Notes under the pieces: generated by a model | What the model saw: the letters and a program-made list of their open reading frames with translations, nothing else | What the model was told of the DNA's origin: nothing | Databases searched by the model: none | Part shown: positions 55,750 to 64,000 of the stretch, one piece after another | How positions within the stretch are numbered: position 1 is the stretch's first letter | How the letters are laid out: each line of letters begins with the position of its first letter | NCBI GenBank assembly: GCA_964242595.1 | Contig: CAXTBC010000003.1 | Location: 1-64,000 of the forward strand | DNA: 64,000 nt | Reading direction: 5' to 3' | From: BOG-908 sp964242595 | GTDB lineage: Bacteria; Pseudomonadota; Alphaproteobacteria; Acetobacterales; Acetobacteraceae | Program-made: the position numbers and the translations under genes

Positions 55750-55839
55750 AGAAACGATGCCAATGTTGCTGCCGGGTCTGTCTAAGGGCCGGGCGCCGCA
55801 AGGCTTTCTCAAGCAAAATCTACAGGAGACAATCAAAAC

Positions 55840-56859
55840 ATGGCAGTCAGGATCGCGATCAACGGGTTCGGCCGCATTGGCCGGCTGGTACTGCGCGCCA
55901 TGGTGCAGAGCGGTCGCACGGACGTCGAGCCCGTCGCGATCAACGACCTGGGCAGCGTGGAGGCCAACGCCCATCTGTTCCGCTACGACAGCGTTCACGG
56001 CCGCTTCCCCGGCGAGGTGGTCGTCGAGGGCGACAGCATCACCATCCGCCATCAGGGGCGCGTTTGGGGCCCCATCAAGGTCTCGGCTGAACGCGACCCG
56101 TCCCGCGTTCCCTACCAGGGCGTTGACGTGGCAATGGAGTGCACGGGCCTGTTCACCAGCAAGCAGGCCGCCTCCGCCCTGCTCGCCGCCGGCGCGCGCC
56201 GCGTTTTGGTCTCCGCCCCGGCCGACGGCGTGGACGCCACCGTGGTGTTCGGCGTGAACCAGGCGGTGCTGACGCCGGAGATGACGGTGGTGAGCAACGC
56301 GAGCTGCACCACCAACTGCCTCGCCCCGATGGCCAAGGTGCTGCACGAGGGTTTCGGCATCGAGCGCGGTTACATGGTGACCATCCACAGCTACACCGGC
56401 GACCAGAAGACGGTGGACACCCTCCACAAGGACCTCCACCGCGCCCGCGCCGCCGCCATGTCGATGATCCCGACCAGCACGGGCGCCGCCAAGGCGCTGG
56501 GCCTTGTGCTGCCGGAGCTGGCGGGCAAGCTGGACGGCACCTCGATCCGGGTGCCCACGCCCAACGTGTCCCTGGTGTCGCTGGACGCCAACCTGGCGCG
56601 GCCGGCCGACGTGGCGGCCGTGAACGCCCTGTTCAAGGCGGCGGCACGGGGCCCGATGGCCGGCATCCTGGATTACAACACGGAGAAGCTGGTCAGCACC
56701 GACTTCAACGGCGTGGCCGCGAGCTGCACGTTCGACGCCACGCAGACGGCTTCGGTGGATGGCGGCAAGATGGTGCGGGTGGCCGGGTGGTACGACAACG
56801 AGTGGGGCTTCTCGTCGCGGATGTCGGACACGGCTGCGCTTTGGGGCGCGATGGAGTAA
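55840..56859 (+). CDS. gap: Glyceraldehyde-3-phosphate dehydrogenase
   Basis: This 339-residue NAD-dependent glycolytic enzyme has the NAD-binding start MAVRIAINGFGRIGR, catalytic C156 in SNASCTTNC and the His in YMVTIHSYTGDQ, plus WYDNEWGFS near the end. CAGGAGACA precedes the start. It is 90 bp after the transketolase-like gene and followed by pgk, with repeat A6 between. Confidence 0.96.
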   Translation: MAVRIAINGFGRIGRLVLRAMVQSGRTDVEPVAINDLGSVEANAHLFRYDSVHGRFPGEVVVEGDSITIRHQGRVWGPIKVSAERDPSRVPYQGVDVAMECTGLFTSKQAASALLAAGARRVLVSAPADGVDATVVFGVNQAVLTPEMTVVSNASCTTNCLAPMAKVLHEGFGIERGYMVTIHSYTGDQKTVDTLHKDLHRARAAAMSMIPTSTGAAKALGLVLPELAGKLDGTSIRVPTPNVSLVSLDANLARPADVAAVNALFKAAARGPMAGILDYNTEKLVSTDFNGVAASCTFDATQTASVDGGKMVRVAGWYDNEWGFSSRMSDTAALWGAME

Positions 56860-56861
56860 GC

Positions 56862-56990
56862 AGGCAAGGCCTTCTTTCTTGAAAGAAAGAAGCAAAGAAC
56901 TTTTGCCCCGTGGCGCGCGCTTCCGGAGAAGTCCGCGACAGCACGGATAAAAGTTTTTTGGTTCTTTTTTTCAAAAAAGAACTCGTTCTT
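56862..56990. repeat. Family A inverted hairpin repeat, copy A6 (gap/pgk gap)
   Basis: The left-arm hairpin CTTCTTTCTTGAAAGAAAGAAG is followed by CAAAGAACTTTTG. The right arm is AAAAGTTTTTTGG then TTCTTTTTTTCAAAAAAGAA. The left hairpin has compensating T-to-C and A-to-G changes relative to the other copies, so its stem is preserved. Confidence 0.85.
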
Positions 56991-57004
56991 CCTCAGGAGC
57001 CGCA

Positions 57005-58216
57005 ATGTTCAAGACCCTCGACGGCATAGACGTCACCAACAAGCGTGTCCTGCTCCGCGCCGACCTCAATGTGCCCGTCCGCAACGGCCAGATCACCGAC
57101 CTCACCCGTATCGAACGCCTCTCGCCCACCATACGCGAGCTCGCCGAGGCCGGCGCGCGCGTCATCGTTGTCAGCCATTTCGACCGCCCCGGCGGCCAGC
57201 GCGTGGAGACCATGTCGCTGCGCCCCGTCTCTGCCGCGCTGCGCGACGTGCTGGGCCGCGACGTGTTCTTCGCCGACGACTGCGTGGGCCCGGTGGCCGA
57301 GGACGCGGTCGGCCGGCTTGAGGCAGGCCAGGTGCTGGTGCTGGAGAACACCCGCTTCCACGCCGGCGAGGAGGAGAACGACCCGGAGATGGCCCGCGCC
57401 TTGGCCGGCCTGGCCGACATCTACGTCAACGACGCCTTCTCCGCCGCCCACCGCGCCCACGCCAGCACCGAGGGCGTGGCACGGCATCTGCCCAGCCACG
57501 CCGGCCGGCTGATGCAGCGCGAGCTCGAGGCGCTGACCGCGGCGCTGGAACACCCCGAGCGCCCGGTGGGCGCCATCGTCGGTGGCGCCAAGGTCTCCAC
57601 CAAGCTGGCGCTGCTCGGCAACATGATGGGCCGGGTAGACGTGCTGGTGATCGGCGGCGCCATGGCCAACACCTTCCTCGCCGCGCAGGGTATCGCCGTC
57701 GGCCGCTCCCTGCAGGAGCCGGACATGCACCAGACGGCGCGCGACATCCTGGCCCAGGCAAAGGCCGGCGGCTGCGAGATCATCCTGCCCGTCGATGCCG
57801 TGACCGCCACCGAGTTCCGCGCCAACCCGGCCACCCAGGTGGTGCCGATCGGCGCCGTGCCGGCCGACGCGATGATCCTCGATTTGGGCCCGCAGACCGT
57901 GGCGCTGATCCGCGCGCGCCTGCCCGGCCTGCGCACGCTGGTGTGGAACGGCCCGCTCGGCGCCTTCGAGACGCCGCCCTTCGATGCCGCCACCATGGCG
58001 CTGGCTCATGCCGTGGCCGCCGCCACCTCGGCCGGCCACCTGCGCTCGGTCGCCGGCGGCGGCGACACGGTGGCCGCCCTGCGCCAGGCCGGCGTGGCGG
58101 AGCAAATGAGCTACGTCTCGACTGCCGGCGGTGCCTTTTTGGAGTGGCTTGAGGGTAAGATGCTTCCCGGCATCCTGGCACTGCAGTCGCTCGACGGCGT
58201 GGTCGTGCCCGCCTGA
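57005..58216 (+). CDS. pgk: Phosphoglycerate kinase
   Basis: This 403-residue glycolytic kinase has DLNVPVRNG, VSHFDRPGG, LENTRFHAGEEEND, FSAAHRAHAST, GGAKVSTKLALL and GGGDTVAAL, all in order. Length is normal. CAGGAG ends 5 bases before the ATG and follows repeat A6. It converts 1,3-bisphosphoglycerate and ADP to 3-phosphoglycerate and ATP, directly after gap. Confidence 0.96.
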   Translation: MFKTLDGIDVTNKRVLLRADLNVPVRNGQITDLTRIERLSPTIRELAEAGARVIVVSHFDRPGGQRVETMSLRPVSAALRDVLGRDVFFADDCVGPVAEDAVGRLEAGQVLVLENTRFHAGEEENDPEMARALAGLADIYVNDAFSAAHRAHASTEGVARHLPSHAGRLMQRELEALTAALEHPERPVGAIVGGAKVSTKLALLGNMMGRVDVLVIGGAMANTFLAAQGIAVGRSLQEPDMHQTARDILAQAKAGGCEIILPVDAVTATEFRANPATQVVPIGAVPADAMILDLGPQTVALIRARLPGLRTLVWNGPLGAFETPPFDAATMALAHAVAAATSAGHLRSVAGGGDTVAALRQAGVAEQMSYVSTAGGAFLEWLEGKMLPGILALQSLDGVVVPA

Positions 58217-58319
58217 CGCGCCGGTAGGCCGCCGGCTGACCGGCCCGGCAGGTTTGTAACACTTATCACTTTTGTCATTTTTTGTTGATCGGAGTGGCAG
58301 GAAGCCGCATGGTCTCGCC

Positions 58320-58706
58320 ATGGACAAGATCACGTCACATCCACGACGGCGGCTGACGGCATCTGGCGTTTTGGCCGGCTTGGCCCTCCTGCTCGGCGCA
58401 GCCGGATCCGAGCAGATGCAGATGCAAATTGGCGGCTTAGGGACGCTGGCCCAATCGGAACCGACGCCTGCCAAGGCGCTCACCTTTCAGAACACTATGT
58501 ACCAGGCTGCACCCGTGCCCGACCAGGACGTAGAAGGTCCGCCCAGCCCGGTCCGAACGGAAGCGCAGCTGTCGCCGGCGTTCCTCTCGCCAAGCTCGCT
58601 TTACCAGGGTGACGGCTATGCCTACGGGTCTAGCCAGCAAGGCACGCTGGATCGCAAGAAAACCGGCGCTGCGGGACTTGGACTGAGCGTTCCGGTTAGT
58701 CAGTAA
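58320..58706 (+). CDS. Small exported hypothetical protein
   Basis: This protein of about 128 residues has a signal peptide (PRRRLTASGVLAGLALLLGA) and a mature part rich in Gln, Pro and Ser with no known motif. The ATG at 58,320 is preferred to one 48 bp upstream because it leaves a normal n-region. The AT-rich stretch just before (58,250-58,290) could hold its promoter or the end of the pgk transcript. I do not recognise it. Confidence 0.55.
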   Translation: MDKITSHPRRRLTASGVLAGLALLLGAAGSEQMQMQIGGLGTLAQSEPTPAKALTFQNTMYQAAPVPDQDVEGPPSPVRTEAQLSPAFLSPSSLYQGDGYAYGSSQQGTLDRKKTGAAGLGLSVPVSQ

Positions 58707-58875
58707 GGAAGATTGGGGCCTACCCCAAACCCCGCTGGGGCCTTGAGGCCCCAGACCCCCATCTACGTAGAATCTCTTATCAAAGATTCTAAGCACAAGT
58801 CCGTAGCGGGCCGGCGCCGCTAGCGCCATTGGTCCGAGCCTGCGGCGCCGGGGGGCAGAGCCCCTGGCCTTCCTG
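58706..58875. repeat. Family B palindromic intergenic repeat, copy B2
   Basis: Nearly the same sequence as B1: GGGGCCTACCCCAAACCCC at the left, GGGGCCTTGAGGCCCC inside, an AT-rich middle and GGGGGGCAGAGCCCC at the right. It lies between the convergent hypothetical gene and coq7 and could serve as a two-way terminator. Confidence 0.8.
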
Positions 58876-58877
58876 CC

Positions 58878-59423
58878 TTACACTCGCTCGCTCACCGCGA
58901 TCGCCACCTTGCACCCAGCCTTGATCACGCCAGCCAAAACCCGGTAGCCCGGCGTCAGCTCGGCCTCGTGCTCCAGCCCGATGTCGCGGTGTTGGAGCTC
59001 CTCGGCCCTGAACGCCTCGATGGTTTCCCGCAGCTCCGGCTCCTCCTCGCCCAAATCGGTCACCTGCGCGCGGTAGTGCTCGTCGATCGCCTCTTCCACG
59101 GCCACCGTGCACGCCATGGCCGCCCGCTCGCCCATCGCCGCCGTCACCGCGCCCAGGGCGTAACCGGCCAGGTGCCACAGCGGCAGCAGCGCCGTCGGCC
59201 GTACCCGCCGCTCGGCGATCAGCCGGGCAAACGTGTCCAGGTGGTGCTGCTCCTGCGCCTGCATGTGCCGCAGGATGTCGCCCTTCTCGCCGCGGCCCAG
59301 CACCGAAAGCTGGCCCTGGTAGATACGTTGCGCGCCGTACTCGCCGGCATGGTCCACGCGCACGATCCGCTCCAGCCTGGTGCGCGAGGGTACGTCGCCC
59401 GGAAGTGGCCCTGGATGTTTCAT
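58878..59423 (-). CDS. coq7: Demethoxyubiquinone hydroxylase
   Basis: This 181-residue di-iron enzyme of ubiquinone synthesis has iron ligands in RVDHAGEYGAQRIY, QAQEQHHLDTF, VEEAIDEHY and AEELQHRDIG (the ExxH pairs). The start at 59,423 overlaps the dsbB stop (ATGA). It hydroxylates demethoxyubiquinone, the step before the final methylation. Confidence 0.93.
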   Translation of the reverse strand: MKHPGPLPGDVPSRTRLERIVRVDHAGEYGAQRIYQGQLSVLGRGEKGDILRHMQAQEQHHLDTFARLIAERRVRPTALLPLWHLAGYALGAVTAAMGERAAMACTVAVEEAIDEHYRAQVTDLGEEEPELRETIEAFRAEELQHRDIGLEHEAELTPGYRVLAGVIKAGCKVAIAVSERV

Positions 59424-59929
59424 GCTGCCGATCCTCTCCTGCTGGCCTGCAGCAAGATGGCGAGTCCGGCGGAGATCGCCAGGGCGTAGGCCAGCCCCAT
59501 CTGCGTCATCGATACGGGCAGGCCGGGGATCAGGAAGTCGGGGTCCTCGCACGGCTTGGCCGGCCGCGCGGGCATCGCGGCGATGCGCTGCGCCGTGGTC
59601 AGGCCGCTCAGGTTCGGCACGGTGCATTCCGGCAACGGGTCCGGCCACCAGTGCTGCTCCACGCCGGCATGGACCAAAGAGAGTCCTGCGCCGCCCAGCA
59701 TCACCACGGCCACGAGCCACAGCACGAGCCGCCCCGGCGTGCGGGGCAGCAGCGCCGCCCCCAGCGCCAGCATCGCCCCGACCACGTAGGGCCAGCGCTC
59801 CAGCAGGCAGAACGCACACGGCACCAGGCCCAGGAAGCGCTCGGACCCGCGGGCCACAACCACGGCCAGCGTGCAGGCGACCAGGGCAGCTACCGCGATC
59901 CGGCGATGCTGCGAGGCATGGACCGTCAC
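59420..59929 (-). CDS. dsbB: Disulfide bond formation protein B
   Basis: This 169-residue membrane protein has four helices. The first redox pair is in VPCAFCLLERWPY and the second pair comprises the cysteines of LPECTVPN and KPCEDPDF, in the periplasmic loop. It reoxidises DsbA and passes electrons to quinone, consistent with its coupling to coq7. The GTG at 59,929 is chosen as start because an upstream extension would overlap the preceding gene. Confidence 0.9.
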   Translation of the reverse strand: MTVHASQHRRIAVAALVACTLAVVVARGSERFLGLVPCAFCLLERWPYVVGAMLALGAALLPRTPGRLVLWLVAVVMLGGAGLSLVHAGVEQHWWPDPLPECTVPNLSGLTTAQRIAAMPARPAKPCEDPDFLIPGLPVSMTQMGLAYALAISAGLAILLQASRRGSAA

Positions 59930-59939
59930 GCCGCCCCGC

Positions 59940-60239
59940 TCAGGGCGCCCAGTGCGGGCCGATCCAGAGGCCCCCACGCCAATGACCGGGCACGAAGTTC
60001 GCGTAGCCCGGTTGGGTGGCGATCCAGTGGCGATGCACCCACACGTAGCGCGCCAGCCGGGGACGCCACTGCCAGTGGCCGGGCTCCAGGACGAAACGCT
60101 CCGGCGGCCCGGGCGGCGGCGGCGGCGGCGGTCCCGCTTCGGGAGGGGCCGACGGAAAAGCCGGCTGCGCGGCTGCCGGCAGCACGGCGCCGCAGGCCAG
60201 CAGCAAAGTCAGGGCAGTCGCGGTCGGGCGCAATTTCAT
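59940..60239 (-). CDS. YXWGXW repeat-type exported protein
   Basis: This 99-residue protein has a signal peptide (RPTATALTLLLACGAVLPAA), a Pro-rich linker (PPPPPPPGPPERFV) and the repeat core LEPGHWQWRPRLARYVWVHR then NFVPGHWRGG, typical of small YXWGXW/BcpO-type envelope proteins. It ends 10 bp before dsbB. The function is unknown. Confidence 0.75.
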   Translation of the reverse strand: MKLRPTATALTLLLACGAVLPAAAQPAFPSAPPEAGPPPPPPPGPPERFVLEPGHWQWRPRLARYVWVHRHWIATQPGYANFVPGHWRGGLWIGPHWAP

Positions 60240-60328
60240 CGATGTGTCTTTCCGTTCTGAGCCTGATTTTAATGGCGGGGCGGCAGTTACCTCGTGACGT
60301 CCGTTACATGAAAGGGCGGACAGGCAGG

Positions 60329-60475
60329 CAAGCAGTCCTTTTCTGAAAACAAACCGATGAGTTTTGCCTTCCGCATTCAAAACAGCCGGACATCGCAAGA
60401 TGGACCAAGGCCGCTGCCCCAGCGAAAGAACAAAGCCTTTTGCTTCTTTCTGCAAAAAAGAAGGCCTTGCTTCCT
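60329..60475. repeat. Family A repeat, copy A7, inverted orientation
   Basis: The order of arms is reversed relative to A1-A6. On the left are CAAGCAGTCCTTTTCTGAAAA and GAGTTTTG; on the right are CCTTTTGCTTCTTTCTGCAA, AAAAGAAGGCC and TTGCTT. It lies between the start of the YXWGXW gene and the stop of the DUF1501 gene, both on the minus strand, so orientation relative to the genes is not fixed. Confidence 0.75.
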
Positions 60476-60491
60476 TAGTAATGCGGCCGGA

Positions 60492-61694
60492 CTACGCCCT
60501 CACCAGCCCCGCCATCGGCTGCGCGTCCAGGCTTCCCGGCAGCACCCGCTCCATGGCGCTCCCAGGCAGCCGCATGTGCTCCACCAGCACGCCCTTGATC
60601 ACGCTGCGCAGGTCCGTCGTCGGCGCCAGGTCACGGTTCTCGAACAGCTTGCCGCTGCCAAGCCCTGGCCAGTCCGCGCGCACCCTGCCGCCGGGCACCG
60701 CCCCGCCTAGCACCAGGGCCGCGCCGGCCGTGCCGTGGTCCGTGCCGCCTGTGCCGTTCACGTGCACCGTGCGGCCGAACTCGGTGACGGCCAGCACCAC
60801 CGTCTGGCTCCACGCCGCCCCGAGCGCAGCCTTTAGCGCCGCCAGCCCGGCATCCAGCTGGCCGAGCGCGGTGGCGATCTGCCTGTCCTGTCCGGCATGG
60901 GTGTCCCAGCCGCCGATCTCCAGCACCGCCACGCGCGGTCCGTTGGCTTGCGCCAGCAGTCGTCCTGCCGAGCCGGCCAGCACCTCGAAGCTGCGGTCGT
61001 GCTTCGGGTCGGCCGCCTGGCCACTCAGCGCCGAGGCGGCAAAGCCGCGTTGCTTCAGCCCCTCCGCCATCGCTGGGCCCACGACCGGATCGCGCGCGCT
61101 CATGATCAGCAGCCTCTGGTAGAGGTCCGCCGTAGGCTGGGCGAAATGGTCCGGCGCCCACGCCTCCACCGCCGTCGGCCCGCGCAGCAGCAGCGGCGCC
61201 GACAGGCCCACGGAGAGCGCCAGCTCGCGCCCGCTGGCCGGCATCAGCCCCACCGCGCGGTTCAGCCAGCCGCTGTGCAGCCGCTGATCCGCGCCGCTCT
61301 CCAGGCAGTCCTGCGCCTCGAAATGGCTGCGGCTGCGGTAGTGCCCGGCCACCGCGTGCAAAAGCGTCACCTCGCCGGCGGCGTACATCGCGTGCACCTG
61401 CGGCAAGGCCGGGTGCAGGCCGTACATGCCGCCCAGGTCGAGCACGCCGCCGGGCTGGCCCGGCGCCGGCAGGGCCAGCTTGCCGCGCAGGCCAGCAAAC
61501 GCCGGGTCGCCGTAGGGCTGCACCGTGGACAGGCCGTCCATGGCGCCGCGCATCAGCACCACCACCAGGCGGTGGTCCGTCATCGGGGCGGCCAGCGCCA
61601 TCGAGGTGCGGCCCAGCGTGACGGCCGCCGTCAGCCCCAGCAGGGCCTGGCGGCGGGACAACCGGAAGCGATCCGGGCAAAGCGTGTCGGTCAT
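60492..61694 (-). CDS. DUF1501 exported protein
   Basis: This 400-residue protein has a probable Tat signal (LSRRQALLGLTAAVTLG) and sulfatase/phosphatase-like DUF1501 motifs: LVVVLMRGAMDGLSTV, HYRSRSHFEAQDCLESG, LEIGGWDTHAGQ and VTEFGRTVHVNGTGGTDHGT with metal-binding His and Asp residues. Such proteins are nearly always paired with a DUF1800 protein, as here (1-bp gap). The joint function is unknown. Confidence 0.88.
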   Translation of the reverse strand: MTDTLCPDRFRLSRRQALLGLTAAVTLGRTSMALAAPMTDHRLVVVLMRGAMDGLSTVQPYGDPAFAGLRGKLALPAPGQPGGVLDLGGMYGLHPALPQVHAMYAAGEVTLLHAVAGHYRSRSHFEAQDCLESGADQRLHSGWLNRAVGLMPASGRELALSVGLSAPLLLRGPTAVEAWAPDHFAQPTADLYQRLLIMSARDPVVGPAMAEGLKQRGFAASALSGQAADPKHDRSFEVLAGSAGRLLAQANGPRVAVLEIGGWDTHAGQDRQIATALGQLDAGLAALKAALGAAWSQTVVLAVTEFGRTVHVNGTGGTDHGTAGAALVLGGAVPGGRVRADWPGLGSGKLFENRDLAPTTDLRSVIKGVLVEHMRLPGSAMERVLPGSLDAQPMAGLVRA

Positions 61695-61695
61695 C

Positions 61696-63072
61696 TCAGC
61701 GCCTCTGGTATTCGGGGGAGGACAGCAGCAGCGTCAGCCCGTCGCGACGCGAGCCGGCCTGCCTGACCTGGGTGAGGGTCGTCTGGCTTAGCAACGGCCC
61801 GAGGCTCGTGTGCGCCAGCTGCTCGGGGTCGATGGCCGCCAGCTTGCCGGCGATCTGGTAGCTGAAATCCACCCGCTGCAGCATGGCCTCCGGCCCGGAC
61901 CAGTCCACCGCCCTGTCCGGCCAGCCGATCGGGAACGGCGCCTCGAACACCGGCTGCCCCAGCCCGCCCACCAGCCCGGGCAGGTTGGGCACCAGGTCCG
62001 GCGTGGCGCCCACGGCGCGCAGGCAGCCCACCACGTAGTCCTGCGGCGCGCGCAGCTTGGCAGCTGGCACCCAGGCGCCCGGCAACTCGACCAGCGCGGC
62101 CGAGGCCGCACCCAGGTCGCCCTGCGTGTCGCGCAGCACCGCCTCCAGCCGCGCTACTTCGCCGGGTGGCGGCTCGTCGGCCACGAAGTGCCGGCACAAT
62201 TTGTCCGCCAGGTGACGGTAGGTGGCTGGGTGGGTGCCCAGCCACGCTAACAGCTCCACGCCTCCCGTCTCGCCGGCCGGCCAGCTCCGCCCCATCACGT
62301 CGATCTCGCCCGGCTCGTGCATCTCCGGCTTGAAGCGGAAACCCAGCGGCGGGTGCCTGCCGTCGAACGACCAGCCGGTAAGCACGCGGGCGAAGTTCGT
62401 CACGTCGGCCTGGGAGTAGCCGGACGCCGGCGTCACCGTGTGCAGCTCCAGGCACTCGCGCGCCAGGTTCTCGTTCAGCCCGGCGTGCCGCCGTTGTCCC
62501 GCCAGGCTGTCGGGCCCGGCCGACTGCCCCTGGTTGAGGTAGTTGAGCATCGCCGGGTGCCGCATCACCGCCAGCAGCATGTCGGCGAAGCGCCCGGTCA
62601 CGTGCGGCCGGATCGCCTCGCGTATGTAGGCGCCGCCGCAGGCCGCGGTCACCTGCGAGCGGGCCGCGATGGTGAAGTGGTTGGCCCAGAACCATACCAG
62701 CCGCTCGCGGTACGGCGTGTCGGTCGTCAGCGCGCGGTCCAGCAGCGCCCGGCTCTCGTGCCCCCGAACAGCGCCCACCGGGTGCGGGCTGGTCAGGATG
62801 TCGGGGTTCAGCCCCGGTACGTTCAGCGGGGGCACGTTCAGCGGCGGCTGGCCCCTGGTCGGCTGGCCGTCCTTCAGCCCCTCCGCATGGCTCATCTGCT
62901 GCTGGGCCACCAGCTCCAGCCCGGCCGCGGTGTCCGGCAGCCCGTCGGACGGGGTGGTGTCCGGCCCTTCGAGCTGCGCGCGCAGCCAGGCGCGCGGGTC
63001 CGCGGGCAAGGGATCCTGAGGACGGCGGCCGAGGCCGAACCGGTTCATGGCGACAAAAACTGCGGTGTCCAT
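61696..63072 (-). CDS. DUF1800 protein
   Basis: This protein of about 458 residues starts at 63,072 (MDTAVFVAMNRFGLG), the usual DUF1800 opening. Further motifs are WFWANHFTIA, REAIRPHVTGRFADMLLAVM, NENLARECLELHTV, YSQADVTNFARVLTGW and DKLCRHFVADEPP. It is transcribed ahead of the DUF1501 partner and diverges from the photolyase-like gene across 73 bp. Longer frames on this strand (up to the window edge) are not coding. Confidence 0.88.
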   Translation of the reverse strand: MDTAVFVAMNRFGLGRRPQDPLPADPRAWLRAQLEGPDTTPSDGLPDTAAGLELVAQQQMSHAEGLKDGQPTRGQPPLNVPPLNVPGLNPDILTSPHPVGAVRGHESRALLDRALTTDTPYRERLVWFWANHFTIAARSQVTAACGGAYIREAIRPHVTGRFADMLLAVMRHPAMLNYLNQGQSAGPDSLAGQRRHAGLNENLARECLELHTVTPASGYSQADVTNFARVLTGWSFDGRHPPLGFRFKPEMHEPGEIDVMGRSWPAGETGGVELLAWLGTHPATYRHLADKLCRHFVADEPPPGEVARLEAVLRDTQGDLGAASAALVELPGAWVPAAKLRAPQDYVVGCLRAVGATPDLVPNLPGLVGGLGQPVFEAPFPIGWPDRAVDWSGPEAMLQRVDFSYQIAGKLAAIDPEQLAHTSLGPLLSQTTLTQVRQAGSRRDGLTLLLSSPEYQRR

Positions 63073-63145
63073 GCATGGCGGCATAGCACCGGCCCATGTT
63101 ACCCGCAGTGACGAAGTGTATGGCGTCCGTGGCCGCCACGGCCAC

Positions 63146-64000
63146 ATGCACGCCATGACACCGAATTTCATCGCCACGCGCCATGCCGGCCTGGCCGCCC
63201 TGGCCGCCTGCACCCCGACGCTGGGACACGCCTATGCAAGCGGCCGCAACACCGAGGCGGCGTCCGGCGCTCCACCCACCACCTCGCAGCTCTCGCCCTA
63301 CCTGCGCCACCGGCTGGTGCTCGAGCAGGAGGCCGTTGCAGCCGCGCTGGACGGCCATGGCGGCGCCGCGGCGGAAAAGTTCGTCCAGGAAGTCTTCTGG
63401 CGGAGCTACTTCAAGGGCCACCTCGAGACCCGCCCCTGGCTGTGGACGGACTACCTGGCCCAGCTCGGCGCGGCGCAGGCCAAGCTCGCCGCCAACCCTG
63501 GCCTGCGCCTGGCCTACGCGCAGGCGGCCGAGGGCCGAACCGGCATCGACGGCTTCGACGACTGGGCGCGCGCGCTCGGCACGGAGAACTGGCTGCACAA
63601 CCACGCCCGGATGTGGTTCGCCTCCATCTGGATCTTCACCCTGCGCCTGCCCTGGGTGCTGGGCGCGGACCTGTTCATGCGGCACCTGCTGGACGGCGAC
63701 CCGGCCAGCAACACGCTCTCCTGGCGCTGGGTGGCCGGCCTGCACACGCGCGGCAAGCCCTACGCCGCCCGCGCCGAGAACATCCGCCGCTACACGGAAG
63801 GCCGTTACGCGCCCAGCGGCCTCAACGAGACGCCCGAACCGCTCGACGAGCCGCAAGGCCCGCCGGCGGTGCCGCCGCCAAGGCCCGTCGCCGTCCCGGC
63901 CGGCGAGGCGGCGCTGCTGCTCCATCTGGAGGACCTGCACCCGGAAAGCCTCGATCTCGGCCCCGCCAGGGTGGTCCGCGTCGTTCCCGTTCTCGCCCAC
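63146..64000 (+). CDS. Photolyase/cryptochrome FAD-binding domain protein (runs off the window)
   Basis: About 285 residues are visible from ATG 63146 to the window end with no stop. SQLSPYLRHRLVLEQEAV, KFVQEVFWRSYFKGHLE, NWLHNHARMWFASIWIFTLR and GDPASNTLSWRWVAGLHTRG are the FAD-binding half of photolyases and cryptochromes (Asn/His/Trp contacts with the flavin). The N-terminal antenna domain is absent from the start, so it is one of the FAD-domain-only relatives rather than a classical photolyase. It diverges from the DUF1800 gene. Confidence 0.8.
   Translation, partial: MHAMTPNFIATRHAGLAALAACTPTLGHAYASGRNTEAASGAPPTTSQLSPYLRHRLVLEQEAVAAALDGHGGAAAEKFVQEVFWRSYFKGHLETRPWLWTDYLAQLGAAQAKLAANPGLRLAYAQAAEGRTGIDGFDDWARALGTENWLHNHARMWFASIWIFTLRLPWVLGADLFMRHLLDGDPASNTLSWRWVAGLHTRGKPYAARAENIRRYTEGRYAPSGLNETPEPLDEPQGPPAVPPPRPVAVPAGEAALLLHLEDLHPESLDLGPARVVRVVPVLAH

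Noticed and set aside
61691..64000. Very long open minus-strand frame to the window edge
   Set aside because: It is the antisense shadow of the DUF1800 gene region and the photolyase-like gene; its sequence is Arg/Ala/Gly-rich without domains, while the other frames show clear families.

Overview
The window is about 64 kb of high-GC DNA whose core genes look alphaproteobacterial, most likely Acetobacteraceae. This is an inference from the pckA/chvI pair, the Rrf2-sufBCDSUTA operon, the imuA-imuB-dnaE2 cassette, coq7, the transketolase-like/gap/pgk cluster and the GC-rich palindromic intergenic repeats. No rRNA, convincing tRNA or CRISPR array was seen.

Positions 1-22,700 are an accessory region built around two Tn7/Tn5053-type transposition modules. 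The right module (16,336-22,371, plus strand) is a tightly packed tnsA-tnsB-tnsC-tniQ set with intact catalytic motifs and almost no room for cargo. The left module (12,249-13,859, minus strand) keeps a tniQ and only the 3' part of a tniB. Reading on from that tniQ in the same direction is a run of defence- or conflict-type genes: an AvcD-like nucleotide deaminase (frameshifted), a DUF488-like protein, an AHH nuclease toxin with a probable immunity gene, a zinc-ribbon/tyrosine-recombinase-like protein (two frameshifts), a GNAT-PIN-PUA-like multidomain protein and an ASCH protein. An XRE regulator, a large exported protein and a frameshifted lipoprotein lie further left. Between the modules (13,860-16,130) is a graveyard of truncated genes (HARP-like, wrbA, SDR, MFS).

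Positions 22,811-64,000 are ordinary chromosome: cardiolipin synthase, a Rieske/FAD reductase, a class II aldolase, modABC with an MFS exporter and an acetyltransferase, cyanase, PEP carboxykinase, ChvI, YfdX, the mutasome imuA-imuB-dnaE2, the SUF iron-sulfur operon, a GspG-like pseudopilin, a gamma-glutamyltransferase-like lipoprotein, a DsbA-like protein, gap and pgk, coq7-dsbB, a DUF1501/DUF1800 pair and the start of a photolyase/cryptochrome-like gene. The gene before gap is aligned over its whole length with transketolase but has lost its recognisable active-site motifs.

The chromosomal half is peppered with three families of structured intergenic repeats. Family A (about 130-150 bp) is a pair of inverted hairpin-bearing arms, REPIN-like, found in eight full or partial copies and often inside operons. 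Family B (about 160 bp) is a GC-rich imperfect palindrome in three copies. Family C is a 149 bp MITE-like inverted repeat inserted inside one family B copy, with a possible solo end upstream of sufC. These repeats, the degenerate transketolase and the conflict-gene island are the most unusual parts of the window.
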